Positions 35,268 through 45,187 are shown, numbered from the stretch's first letter. The stretch is DNA of 64,000 nt from Taklimakanibacter deserti (GCA_003574785.1 QORU01000019.1:1-64000), one strand, 5' to 3'. Numbers and translations are program-made. The notes: generated by a model from the sequence alone, not told the origin.

Positions 35268-36035
35268 CTACCGGATATAGCTCGCGCCGTTGACGTCGAG
35301 CGTAGCGCCGCTCAGATGCTTGCAGGAACCGCTGGCGAGGAAGGTGACCAGGCTTGCGATGTCGTCGGGCGGCACCCATTCACCCATGGTGAGCGCGGCG
35401 GTGAAGGCGGCTTCGCCACCGGCCGCTGCGGCGGCTTGCTCCGAAAGCCGCGTGCGCACCACGCCGGGCGCCACGACATAAGCGAGGACATTGTTCTTGG
35501 CATAGTTGCGCGCGATCGCCTTGGTGGCGGCGAGCACGGCGCCCTTGGAGGCGGCATAAGCGAGGAGTGCCGGATTGCCGGGACCGCGCTGCGCCGCCCA
35601 GCTCGAGATCGTCACCAATATGCCGCCGCCCGAAGAGAGATAGTGCCTGACCGCATGGCGCATCAGCCGGGCAGGGGCCAGCACATTGACCTTGAGCGCC
35701 TCGTCCCAGACCTCGTCCCACACCGCTTCCTCATCCTCGATGCCGCCCTTGAGCCGCATGACGGCGGCATTGTTGACGAGGACGTCGATGCGCCCTTTCC
35801 AGCCCGAGGCTTCCGTCCACAGCCGATCGACATCAGCCTTCTGGGCGAGATCGGCGCCAATGAGCTTCACCCGGGCAGACGGGATGGCCGATGTCGCTTC
35901 ACGGGCGCCGTGGGCGTCGCTGCCATAGTGGGCGATGACATTGGCACCGGCCTGGCCCAGGCCGGCGACGATCGCCGCCCCGATGCCCTTCGAGGCGCCG
36001 GTGACGAGCACGGTCTTGTCGGTGAGTTCGAACAT
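35268..36035 (-). CDS. SDR family oxidoreductase (FabG-like)
   Basis: 255 residues. The cofactor motif is LVTGASKGIGAAIV, the structural NNAA is in VLVNNAAVMR, and the catalytic YxxxK is in LAYAASKGAV. AAGGAG precedes the ATG on the minus strand. It shares the 60-bp gap containing the 19-bp GTATAC palindrome with the SDR upstream on the same strand. It is likely an NAD(P)-linked alcohol/ketone dehydrogenase of the oxidase pathway. The substrate is unknown. Confidence 0.92.
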   Translation of the reverse strand: MFELTDKTVLVTGASKGIGAAIVAGLGQAGANVIAHYGSDAHGAREATSAIPSARVKLIGADLAQKADVDRLWTEASGWKGRIDVLVNNAAVMRLKGGIEDEEAVWDEVWDEALKVNVLAPARLMRHAVRHYLSSGGGILVTISSWAAQRGPGNPALLAYAASKGAVLAATKAIARNYAKNNVLAYVVAPGVVRTRLSEQAAAAAGGEAAFTAALTMGEWVPPDDIASLVTFLASGSCKHLSGATLDVNGASYIR

Positions 36036-36063
36036 CTAAGGCTCCTTGTCAGCGATCGAATTG

Positions 36064-36082
36064 AGTATACACTGTGTATACT
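36064..36082. promoter_or_regulatory. Perfect 19-bp palindrome AGTATACACTGTGTATACT
   Basis: Nine-base arms flank one central T. The two GTATAC cores are 11 bp apart. It lies between two minus-strand SDR genes, upstream of the one at 35268. It is the clearest copy of the motif also seen at 24861 and 32310, and is typical of a GntR/FadR-class dimer site. Confidence 0.7.
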
Positions 36083-36095
36083 TCAAACCGGAAGC

Positions 36096-36857
36096 CTATG
36101 GGAGGCCCGCATCGACCGGAAGCAATTCGCCGCTGATGCCGCTGGCGAGATCGCTGGCGAGGAAGAGCGTGGCCTTGGCCACCTCATCGGCGGTGGCGAG
36201 GCGGCCGAGCGCCGTCTCCTGGGCGAGTGCCGCGAAGGCGTCTTCCTCCGACGGGCCGCCGAGTGCGCGATTGCGGATACGCTCGATCAGCGCATTCGTC
36301 GCGATCGGGCCGGGCGCCACGGCATTGACGCGGATGCCATAGCGGCCGAGGTCGCGGGCCGCCGCCCTGACGATGCCGAGGACCGCATGCTTGCTCGCCG
36401 TATAGAGCATCTGGCGCGGATGGGCGGCGAAGGCATTGATCGAAGCCATGGCGACGATGGCGCCGCCATTCTGCTTCAACGCCGGCACCGTGTGCTTGAG
36501 GGTGAGCGCGATGCCACGCACATTGACGGCCATGACGCGATCCCATTCGGCCATGTCGAGCGACTCGGTCTCGCGCCAGGGCGGAACGAGGCCGGCATTG
36601 GCGATGACGATGTCGAGCCTGCCGAAGGCGGCAAGCGTGTCTTTCACCGCTGCCGCGAGCGAGGCTTCATCGCCGACATCGCCCGCGATCGCGGTGAAGC
36701 CCGAAGGCGGATCGCCTTCCGTCTTGGCATCGGAAAGATCGACCAGCGCGCCGCGGCAGCCTTCCTCGGCGAAACGCTGGGCGATGGCGCGTCCGAGACC
36801 GCGCGTCCCGCCCGTGATCAATGCAACCCGGCCGTCGAGAAGCCCCGTCATTGCCAT
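36096..36857 (-). CDS. SDR family oxidoreductase
   Basis: 253 residues. The cofactor site is ALITGGTRGLGRAIA, the structural motif VIANAG, and the catalytic YxxxK is in LYTASKHAVLG. Two nearby ATGs (36857 and 36851) are possible, and the second has better ribosome-site spacing. It is divergent from the ferredoxin/FAD fusion gene at 36939, with an 81-bp shared control region. It probably belongs to the same catabolic island. Confidence 0.91.
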   Translation of the reverse strand: MAMTGLLDGRVALITGGTRGLGRAIAQRFAEEGCRGALVDLSDAKTEGDPPSGFTAIAGDVGDEASLAAAVKDTLAAFGRLDIVIANAGLVPPWRETESLDMAEWDRVMAVNVRGIALTLKHTVPALKQNGGAIVAMASINAFAAHPRQMLYTASKHAVLGIVRAAARDLGRYGIRVNAVAPGPIATNALIERIRNRALGGPSEEDAFAALAQETALGRLATADEVAKATLFLASDLASGISGELLPVDAGLP

Positions 36858-36884
36858 TTCCCATCATGAATCGAAATTGCCGCT

Positions 36885-36914
36885 GTTGAGTGTACACAAG
36901 TTCGTGCTACGAAC
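36885..36914. promoter_or_regulatory. Two dyads in the divergent SDR / ferredoxin-FAD promoter
   Basis: GTGTACAC (36890-36897) resembles half of the GTATAC operator: GAGTGTACAC here against GAGTATACAC at 36063. Immediately next to it, GTTCGT-GCT-ACGAAC (36900-36914) is a perfect 15-bp inverted repeat whose ACGAAC half resembles the CGAAC motif found elsewhere. One or both could control the genes on each side. Confidence 0.5.
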
Positions 36915-36938
36915 GCAAAAAATCATTTCCGGGGCGCG

Positions 36939-38609
36939 ATGAGCCAGACCATCCATATCGATTTCGAGGGTGAACGCATTGCCGCGCAGGCTGGCGAAAG
37001 CCTGGCCGCGGCGCTCATCGCCCATGGCATCACGACGTTGCGCACGACCCGGCAAGGTGCCGAGCGCTCGGTCTTCTGCGGCATGGGCATATGCCAGGAC
37101 TGTCTCGTCGAAGTCGACGGCAAGCCCAATCAGCGCGCCTGCATGACGGTCATCGACCGTCCGCTCGAGGTGCGGCGCGAGGCGCATGCACGCCCGCTGG
37201 CCGCGGCAGCGCCCGAGGGCAAGCCGCCCGTCACCGTCGATGACATCGCGGTGGAGCGGCCGGAGCTTCTGATCATCGGTGCGGGACCCGGCGGCCTCGC
37301 GGCGGCGATCGCGGCGCGCCGCGCCGGCGCCGAGGTCACGGTCGTCGACGAGCGGGCGCATGCCGGCGGACAATTTTTCAAGCAACTGGCGGTCGAAGGC
37401 GGCGAGGTTGCCGAGCCTGACGCGCAGCATCGCGAAGGGGCAGAACTCATCGCTGCGGCGCGCTCGCTGGGTGTCGAGCTGCGCTCGGGCGTCACCGTCT
37501 GGGGCGCCTTTGCCCCCAATGACTACGCCGCGAGCGTCGCCGGCCGCACGGTACGCTTCGAGCCCAAAGCGACGATCATCGCCACCGGCGCCTATGAGCG
37601 CGGCTGGCCGGTGCCCGGCTGGACGCTGCCCGGTGTGATGACGACGGGAGCGGCGCAGACCTTGTGGCGCATGGCGCGCCGCCTGCCGGGCAAACGCGTG
37701 CTCATCGCCGGCAACGGACCGCTCAATCTGCAATTGGCGGCGGAGCTCATTGCCGGCGGCGCCGAGGTCGCGGCCGTGGTCGAGGCCGCACCGCGTCCGG
37801 GCCTGAGCGCGCTCGGCGCTCTCCTCACCATGCTTCTCGATGCACCCGGCCTGGTGCGGGACGGCTTGCGCTATGATTGGGCGCGCCGCGCCGGGAAGGC
37901 CCGCATGGTGCATGGCACGGTCGTCGCCGGCGTCGAGAAGATCGAGGCCGGCCTCAGGGTCCGGCTCGATTCCGATGAGGTGTTCGATGTCGATGTCCTG
38001 TGCCTCGGCTATGGCTTCGAGCCGTCGAATGAATTGCTGCGGATGCTGGGCGCCGGTCACGACTACGATCCCGAGCGCCGGCAGCTGGTGACGCGCTGCG
38101 ACGCCAATGGACTTACCGACATCGCCCATGTCTATGCGCTCGGCGACTGCACCGGCCTCGGCGGGGTGCGCATCGCTTTGGCGCAAGGCACGCTTTCGGG
38201 GCTCGCCGCCGCTGCCGCTTTGGGACATGCGCTCACCACGCAAGCGGCCGATCTGCGCGCCAAGGCGGCTTCCAATCTCGCGCGCCATCGCCGCTTCCAG
38301 CGCGCTTTGTGGCACATCTATCGTGCCTCGCCATGGACGGCGAAGCTCGCCCGGTCCGACACGCTCATTTGCCGCTGCGAAGAAGTGAGCTTGGCTGAGA
38401 TCGAGACGGCGCTCGCCGAGGATCTGCAAGCGATCGGCGCCGTCAAGCGGCGCACCCGCCTCGGCATGGGACGCTGCCAGGGCCGCTATTGCGCGCCGAT
38501 TCTCGATGCCATGCTGGCCGAGCGCTGCGGCCGCGCGCGCGCTGAATTTTCAGGGTTTGCGCCACGGCCGCCAGCGCGCCCGGTCAGCATCGCCGATCTC
38601 GTCGGCTGA
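36939..38609 (+). CDS. Ferredoxin-FAD/NAD oxidoreductase fusion (HcnA-HcnB / opine oxidase alpha-like)
   Basis: 556 residues in three parts. Residues 1-95 form a [2Fe-2S] ferredoxin-like domain (cysteines in FCGMGICQDC and RACMT). Residues about 105-450 form a pyridine-nucleotide-disulphide-type FAD domain (LLIIGAGPGGLAAAIAAR). The C-terminus is a BFD-like [2Fe-2S] domain (ICRCEEV, then MGRCQGRYC). This is the electron-transferring alpha subunit of hydrogen cyanide synthase, opine oxidase or D-hydroxyproline dehydrogenase-type complexes, with HcnA and HcnB in one chain. Its partner follows after 2 bp. Confidence 0.9.
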   Translation: MSQTIHIDFEGERIAAQAGESLAAALIAHGITTLRTTRQGAERSVFCGMGICQDCLVEVDGKPNQRACMTVIDRPLEVRREAHARPLAAAAPEGKPPVTVDDIAVERPELLIIGAGPGGLAAAIAARRAGAEVTVVDERAHAGGQFFKQLAVEGGEVAEPDAQHREGAELIAAARSLGVELRSGVTVWGAFAPNDYAASVAGRTVRFEPKATIIATGAYERGWPVPGWTLPGVMTTGAAQTLWRMARRLPGKRVLIAGNGPLNLQLAAELIAGGAEVAAVVEAAPRPGLSALGALLTMLLDAPGLVRDGLRYDWARRAGKARMVHGTVVAGVEKIEAGLRVRLDSDEVFDVDVLCLGYGFEPSNELLRMLGAGHDYDPERRQLVTRCDANGLTDIAHVYALGDCTGLGGVRIALAQGTLSGLAAAAALGHALTTQAADLRAKAASNLARHRRFQRALWHIYRASPWTAKLARSDTLICRCEEVSLAEIETALAEDLQAIGAVKRRTRLGMGRCQGRYCAPILDAMLAERCGRARAEFSGFAPRPPARPVSIADLVG

Positions 38610-38611
38610 GC

Positions 38612-39766
38612 ATGCGTCATTCTCCGCCCGAAGAGATCGATGTCGCCGTCATTGGCGGCGGCATTGTCGGGTCATGCCTTGCGGGCTTCCTGGCCGAGGA
38701 AGGCTTGGGCGTCGCCCTCATCGACGATGGCCGCATCGGCGGCACGAACGCCAATGCCGGCAGCCTCCATGTCCAGTTGCAGAGCCGTTTCATGCGGCTC
38801 TATCCGCAGAACGTGCCGGGCATGGAACGGCAATTGCCGCTCTATCCCAAGGCCGTCGCCTTCTGGCAGGCTTTCGAGCGTAAGCTCGGCGCCGATTTCG
38901 ATCTGAAGCTCACCGGCGGTCTCATGGTGGCGGAAAGCCGGGACCAGCTCGACTTCCTCGAGTTGAAGGCGAGGCGCGAGCGCGCATTAGGGCTCGATGT
39001 CGATATTCTCGACCGCACCGCGCTCGACCGCATCGCGCCCTATTTCGGGCCGGCGGTGGTGGGCGCCGAGCTCTGCTTCAATGAAGGCAAGCTCAATCCG
39101 CTTTTGTGCAACGCCGCCATTCATCGCTGGCTTCTGGCTTCGGGCGTCAAGGTGATCGCCGGCGCGACGGTCGACAGGATCGCGCGCGCCGGTCCGGCGT
39201 TTGCGGTCTCCACGGTGAGGGGCTCGATCAAGGCGGGGCGAGTCGTGCTTGCCGCCGCATCGGGCAGCAAGCCCTTGGCGGCGATGCTGGGGATCAACGT
39301 TCCGGCAGAAGCCGAGCCGCTGCATATGAACATTACCGAAGCGACGGCGCCGTTGATCGGCCATCTGGTGCAGCATGCCGACCGCATGATCACGTTGAAA
39401 CAGTTCGGCACTGGGCAGATCGTCATTGGCGGCGGGTGGCCCGCGCATCTTGTGGGGGAGAGGCGCCATCCGACGGTCGAGCTCGAAAGCATCATCGGCA
39501 ATCTGGCGCTCGCCCGCCATATCGTGCCGCGCTTGGCACCTCTGCATGTCATCCGCAACTGGGCCGGCATCAACACCGCCGTCGACGGCAAGGGCGTGCT
39601 CGGCGCGGTCGAGGCAATTCCTGGCCTCTTCGCCGCCATTCCGGGCGATGCCGGCTACACGCTCGGGCCTTACTCGGCTCATCTCGTGGCGCAGGCGATG
39701 ACCGGAAAGCAGCCGGACGAGGATCTGAAGCCCTATTCGCCCGACCGTTTCGCCAGCCCTTCGTGA
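38612..39766 (+). CDS. FAD-dependent oxidoreductase, DAO family (beta subunit partner)
   Basis: 384 residues. The FAD motif is VAVIGGGIVGSCLAGFLAEEG, NAGSLHVQLQSRF follows, and the C-terminal FAD segment is PGLFAAIPGDAGYTLGP. It begins two bases after the alpha-subunit stop, so the two form a heteromeric amine, opine or imino acid dehydrogenase at the membrane or cytoplasmic face. It is paralogous to the gene at 31140. That raises the possibility of one alpha subunit serving two beta subunits of different specificity. Confidence 0.91.
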   Translation: MRHSPPEEIDVAVIGGGIVGSCLAGFLAEEGLGVALIDDGRIGGTNANAGSLHVQLQSRFMRLYPQNVPGMERQLPLYPKAVAFWQAFERKLGADFDLKLTGGLMVAESRDQLDFLELKARRERALGLDVDILDRTALDRIAPYFGPAVVGAELCFNEGKLNPLLCNAAIHRWLLASGVKVIAGATVDRIARAGPAFAVSTVRGSIKAGRVVLAAASGSKPLAAMLGINVPAEAEPLHMNITEATAPLIGHLVQHADRMITLKQFGTGQIVIGGGWPAHLVGERRHPTVELESIIGNLALARHIVPRLAPLHVIRNWAGINTAVDGKGVLGAVEAIPGLFAAIPGDAGYTLGPYSAHLVAQAMTGKQPDEDLKPYSPDRFASPS

Positions 39767-39810
39767 GTTGGCGCAGGTTTCGCTTGCAATGTCGGGGAGT
39801 GGGTGCCAGA

Positions 39811-39840
39811 TTGCGAACATTAGTGCGAAATACGAATAAT
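39811..39840 (+). promoter_or_regulatory. Promoter with third copy of CGAACATTAGT
   Basis: TTGCGA (39811-39816) and AATAAT (39835-39840) with an 18-bp spacer look like a sigma70 promoter. The 11-mer CGAACATTAGT fills 39814-39824 and is followed by GCGAA, just as at 18048. The binding-protein gene begins 27 bp downstream. Confidence 0.5.
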
Positions 39841-39866
39841 TGCTCCAGACAGGTGAGGAACAGCCC

Positions 39867-41213
39867 ATGACTCAGACACATCCGGCCGGCCGAGCCCTTT
39901 CGCGCCGCGGCCTCTTGAAAACTGTTGGTGGCGCCGCTCTGGCGGCAGGTGCGGCATCCTTCGCAAGCGGCGCGCGTGCCGGCGATCCCATCACCTTGCG
40001 CTGGTGGTCGCCGCAGGCCTCGCCCGATCAGCTCAAGATGTATCAGGCGCAGATCGCGACCTTCGAGGCGGCTCATCCCGATGTGAAAGTGCTGTTCGAG
40101 GCGACATCCGATGAAGGCTATCCGGCGCAGTTCGCTGCCGCCTTCTCATCGAAGCAATTGCCCAATATCGTCACCCATCTGCCGTCCTTCGCCGCGCAGA
40201 ATTATTATGGGCAAGGATTGCTCGAGCCGATGGACGACGTCATCAACGCCATTGGCCCGGCCAATTATTTCCCCGGCGCCAATGACGTCTACAAGACCGC
40301 CGACGGTCATTATTGCGGCACGCCGATCGGCAATACCGCGGCCGACATGCTGTGGCTGCGCCGCGATCTCCTGCAGAAGGCCGGCATCGACAAGGCGCCG
40401 GAAACCTGGGACGAGCTCAGGACAGCCTGCCAGAAGATGCAGGGCGGCGGCATCTATGGCGCGCCCTTGCCCTATGGCCTCAACAGCATGACCTCGCTGA
40501 TCTTCATCGGCTTCATCCATCGCGCCGGCGGCGATGTCTTCTCGCCCGATCTTGCTGTCGCGATCGATGGCAAGCCGACCTATGACGCGATCGAATTCTA
40601 CAAGTCGATGCGCGAATTCTGCCCGCCCGGCGCCACCGGCTATAGCTGGGGCGAGAGCCTCACCGCTTTCGTGTCGGGCGCCACGGCGACCGGCATCTAT
40701 GCCGGGCGCGTGCTCGCCAATGTCACCAAGCAGAATCCCGAGATCGCCGACCAGGTCACCTGCGTCACCTATCCGACCATATCCAAGGACGTGGCGAGCT
40801 GGACCTTCAACGACTTCCCCTCGGTCTTCATTCCGAAGGGCGTCGCCAATCTGCCGGAGAGCAAGGCTTTCGCCGCCTTCCTGTTCGAGCCCAAGGGCTA
40901 TATCCCGCAGCTCCATGCGGCACCGGGCCACGTCCTGCCGGTGCTCAAGACCATTGCCGAGGATCCGGCCTATCTCGCCGATCCCATCATCCAGAAGCAC
41001 AAGGCCGATGTCGAACTGATGGCCAAGGCGGCGGCCGGCGGCAAGAATCTCGGCTACGAGACCGAGAAGCACAAGCCCAATCTCAAGGCCAATGAGATCA
41101 TCGCCAGCAATGTCATAGCCGAGCTGGTGCAGCGCGCGGTGCTCAATGGCGAGGATCCAAAGCAGGTGGTCGGCGACACCGCCAAGAAGCTCGAAGGCCT
41201 GATGAAGGGCTGA
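39867..41213 (+). CDS. Carbohydrate-type ABC transporter substrate-binding protein (extracellular family 1)
   Basis: 448 residues from ATG 39867. A twin-arginine signal is visible (ALSRRGLLKTVGGAALAAG, with an ARAGD cleavage region), so Tat export is likely. The mature protein resembles UgpB/MalE-class binding proteins. It is followed, after a 204-bp gap with a palindrome, by its permeases and ATPase. In this setting the ligand may be a glycosylated or polyol-like compound feeding the DapA-family and SDR enzymes downstream. Confidence 0.91.
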   Translation: MTQTHPAGRALSRRGLLKTVGGAALAAGAASFASGARAGDPITLRWWSPQASPDQLKMYQAQIATFEAAHPDVKVLFEATSDEGYPAQFAAAFSSKQLPNIVTHLPSFAAQNYYGQGLLEPMDDVINAIGPANYFPGANDVYKTADGHYCGTPIGNTAADMLWLRRDLLQKAGIDKAPETWDELRTACQKMQGGGIYGAPLPYGLNSMTSLIFIGFIHRAGGDVFSPDLAVAIDGKPTYDAIEFYKSMREFCPPGATGYSWGESLTAFVSGATATGIYAGRVLANVTKQNPEIADQVTCVTYPTISKDVASWTFNDFPSVFIPKGVANLPESKAFAAFLFEPKGYIPQLHAAPGHVLPVLKTIAEDPAYLADPIIQKHKADVELMAKAAAGGKNLGYETEKHKPNLKANEIIASNVIAELVQRAVLNGEDPKQVVGDTAKKLEGLMKG

Positions 41214-41222
41214 TCAACAACT

Positions 41223-41391
41223 TCCCCTTCTCCCGTTGCGAAGCAATGGGAGAAGGTGCGCGAAGCGCGGATGAGGGCTCTTTCGCGCAGTGTGCTCTGA
41301 TCTCAACGAGCCTTCCTTGCTGAGACAAAGAGCCCTCACCCGGCCTTCGGCCACCCTCTCCCATGCTAGCGCACGGGCGAGGGGGAAACCT
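41223..41391. repeat. Palindromic intergenic element between binding protein and permease
   Basis: Hairpins include CTTCTCCCGTTGC followed by GCAATGGGAGAAG (41229-41255), and a facing pair GATGAGGGCTC (41270-41280) and GAGCCCTCACC near 41331. It closely resembles 24622-24800 and 94-120. It may attenuate read-through, giving more binding protein than membrane subunits. Confidence 0.65.
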
Positions 41392-41417
41392 GGATAACGT
41401 GCTATCGTTTTGATGCA

Positions 41418-42347
41418 ATGACTGACAGCCAGACTAGCCTTCGGGGGGACGGCCTCCCGAAGGCCTCTCTCTCGCTCGAGAGACGCTACAGCCTATTGGG
41501 TCTCCTGCTGATCGCGCCGACCGTGCTGGTCCTGAGCGCGGTCATCGTCTATCCGCTATTCTTTGCCATCTATCTGTCGCTGTTCTCGATCTATACGCCG
41601 ACCTTGCAAGGCAACTGGGTCGGCCTCGACAATTATGCCCAGGTCTTCGGCTCCGGCACCTTCTGGTTCTCGCTCTTCGTCACGCTGATCTGGACGGCGG
41701 GCACGCTCTTCCTGCAGATCGTCTTCGGCGTGGCGATGGCGGTCATCCTCAACCAGAACATCTTCCTGCGCTCGCTCGCCAGGAGCCTGGTGCTGTTTCC
41801 CTATTTCATCTCGACCGTGGTGGCGGTGCTGGCCTGGCGCTGGATCTTCAACGACCTCTACGGCATACTGAGCTTCATTCTCATCAAGATCGGCATCATC
41901 GACATGCCGCTCGACTTTCTGGGCAGCATGCCCAATGCCATGGTGAGCGTCATCGCCGTCGGCGCCTGGAAATTCTTCCCCTTCGTGGTCATCGCCGTGC
42001 TGGCGCGCCTGCAGACGATCCCCGAGCAGCTCTATGAGGCGGCGACCATGGACGGGGCAGGGCCGATCGGTCGCTTCTTCGACATCACTCTGCCGCAGCT
42101 CAGGGACGTGCTGACGATCGTCATCCTGCTGCGCACCATTTGGGACTTCAAGGAATTCGACCTCATCTTCCTCCTGACCGGCGGCGGGCCCTTGAACAAC
42201 ACCCGCACTTTGCCGCTCATCGTCTATCAGGAGGCCTTCGGCCTCAACCGGATGGGCATGGCGGCCGCCTATGCGGTGGCCATGATGCTGATCATGCTGG
42301 CTTTCATGCTGATCTATCTGCATCGCGCGCGGGAGCGGCCGGCATGA
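41418..42347 (+). CDS. Carbohydrate ABC transporter permease (MalF/UgpA class)
   Basis: 309 residues with about six hydrophobic helices. The EAA loop is LYEAATMDGAGPIGRFFDIT, and the LPLIVYQEAF segment near the C-terminus is typical of UgpA/MalF permeases. The ribosome site is weak. It overlaps the second permease by ATGA. It transports the ligand of the binding protein encoded at 39867. Confidence 0.93.
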   Translation: MTDSQTSLRGDGLPKASLSLERRYSLLGLLLIAPTVLVLSAVIVYPLFFAIYLSLFSIYTPTLQGNWVGLDNYAQVFGSGTFWFSLFVTLIWTAGTLFLQIVFGVAMAVILNQNIFLRSLARSLVLFPYFISTVVAVLAWRWIFNDLYGILSFILIKIGIIDMPLDFLGSMPNAMVSVIAVGAWKFFPFVVIAVLARLQTIPEQLYEAATMDGAGPIGRFFDITLPQLRDVLTIVILLRTIWDFKEFDLIFLLTGGGPLNNTRTLPLIVYQEAFGLNRMGMAAAYAVAMMLIMLAFMLIYLHRARERPA

Positions 42348-43180
42348 CCGCGCGCCAGTCCATCAGGACCATTGCCGTCAATCTCCTGGCCTGGGCGCTG
42401 GTCCTCGTCATCTCCTTCCCGCTCATCTGGATGGTGGTGACGTCGCTGCGCCCGCAAAGCGAGCTCATCCGCATACCGCCGTCGCTCATCCCCAAGGGCA
42501 TCACCTTCGAGCATTATGCGCGCATGCTGTGGGAGACGCCGTTCCTGCGCTATTTCGGCAACTCCATGATCCTCGCCGTCTCGACCACCACACTCGTGGT
42601 GCTGATCGGGACGCTCGGCGCCTACAGCCTGGTGCGCTTCACCTATAGGGGGCGCGAGACGCTGGCGACGCTGGTGCTCTTCACCTATCTCCTGCCGTCG
42701 GTGGTGCTGATCCTGCCGCTCTATCTGCTGATGGTGAAGATCGGCCTCGCCAATACGCTGCCGAGCCTCGTCATCGCCTATACGACCTTCGCGCTGCCTT
42801 ATGCGCTCTGGCTGTTGCGCTCCTTCATGGCGGGAATCCCGGAAGACCTCGAATCGGCGGCGCTCGTCGACGGCGCGAGCCGCATCGGTGCCTTCATGGA
42901 TGTCGTCCTGCCGCAGGCGCTGCCCGGCATCATCTCGACGGCACTCTTCACCTTCATCCTCGCCTGGAACGAATATCTCTATGCCCTGGTGCTGGTGAAT
43001 TCCGACCAGGCGCGCCCGCTCACCACGGGCGTCATGAACATGCTCATCACCTCCTTCAACATCGAATGGTCGCTCTTGATGGCGGCCTCCGTGATGATGA
43101 GCATCCCGCTCATCATCATCTTCACCTTCCTGCAGAGCCATCTCACCCGCGGCTTCGGCGCCGGCGGGGTCAAGGGCTGA
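42344..43180 (+). CDS. Carbohydrate ABC transporter permease (MalG/UgpE class)
   Basis: 278 residues from the coupled ATG 42344. The frame is open upstream, but only inside the preceding gene. The EAA loop is LESAALVDGASRIGAFMDVV, followed by LPGIISTALFTFILAWNEY, the family hallmark. It forms a heterodimer with the MalF-class permease before it. Confidence 0.93.
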   Translation: MTARQSIRTIAVNLLAWALVLVISFPLIWMVVTSLRPQSELIRIPPSLIPKGITFEHYARMLWETPFLRYFGNSMILAVSTTTLVVLIGTLGAYSLVRFTYRGRETLATLVLFTYLLPSVVLILPLYLLMVKIGLANTLPSLVIAYTTFALPYALWLLRSFMAGIPEDLESAALVDGASRIGAFMDVVLPQALPGIISTALFTFILAWNEYLYALVLVNSDQARPLTTGVMNMLITSFNIEWSLLMAASVMMSIPLIIIFTFLQSHLTRGFGAGGVKG

Positions 43181-43198
43181 ACAACGAAAGGATCGTTC

Positions 43199-44270
<1,072 letters not shown>

Positions 44271-44278
<8 letters not shown>

Positions 44279-45176
44279 AACGAGCGTCAATTGGTCAGGG
44301 CCGATGCCCGCCATCACCACACCCTTTCACGATGACGGGCGCATCGACGAAGCGGAATTCGCCGAGAATGTCGAGCGGCTGATGAAAGCGGGCTCGACCG
44401 GTGTCGTTGTCGGCGGCTGCACCGGCGAGTTTTGGGCCCTGAACCATGACGAGCGCAAGCGGCTGTTCGTGGTCGCCAAGGAGGCAATGGCGGGACAGGG
44501 CACCCTCATCGTCGGCACGGGTGCTGTCACGGTGGCGGAGACAGTGGCGCTGACCCTTGCCGCCGAGAAGGCGGGCTCAGACGGGGCGCTAATCCTGCCG
44601 CCTTACTTCGTCAAGCTGACGGATGATGAGATCCACGCGCATTATGCCGATGTGAGCAAGGCCGTCGGCCTGCCGATCATCCTCTACAATATCCCGGGCA
44701 ATGCGGTGAACGCCTTGAGCCCGGCACTGGTCGCGCGCCTTGCCGGGCTCGACAAGGTGGTGGCGGTGAAGGAAAGCTCCGGCGACTGGAACAATTATTA
44801 TGCGACCTATCTCGCGGCGCACCAGAAGCTCAGGGTCTTTTGCGGCCCATCCTCGGTCTTCGGCGTGCCGGCGGTCGAGCTCGGCGCCGACGGTACGATC
44901 GACTGCTTTCCCAATATGTGGTCGCCGGGCGGGCTCGATCTCTACAACGCTCCGAAGCGCGGCGACAAAGCCGAAGCCAGGCGCCTGCAGGCGCTGGGTC
45001 GCAAGCTCACCGATCTCTGCACCTCGGGTGGCCGCACGCTCTACCCGGCGACCAAGGCGGCGATGGACATGCAGGGCCTGCCGGGCGGCGGCCGACCGCG
45101 CGCGCCGCTGCGGGCCCTCGAAGGTGAGCCGCTTCATGGGTTAAAGAAGGGCTTGGTCGAGCTCGGCCTGCTTTAA
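44271..45176 (+). CDS. Dihydrodipicolinate synthase (DapA) family lyase/synthase
   Basis: 301 residues from ATG 44271. The frame upstream runs inside the ATPase gene. GCTGEF replaces the usual GTTGE(S/F), but the tyrosine in ILYNIPGNA and the Schiff-base lysine in VAVKESSG are intact. Such enzymes cleave or form 2-keto-3-deoxy acids, sialic acid or related compounds. It is translationally linked to a carbohydrate-type importer, so aldol cleavage of an imported sugar-acid-like compound is the simplest reading. Confidence 0.9.
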
Positions 45177-45187
45177 GGAAGGCGATC

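Noticed and set aside
35244..36869. 541-codon plus-strand frame across the two SDR genes
   Set aside because: Both SDRs are unmistakable on the minus strand with intact motifs. The plus frame is their shadow.
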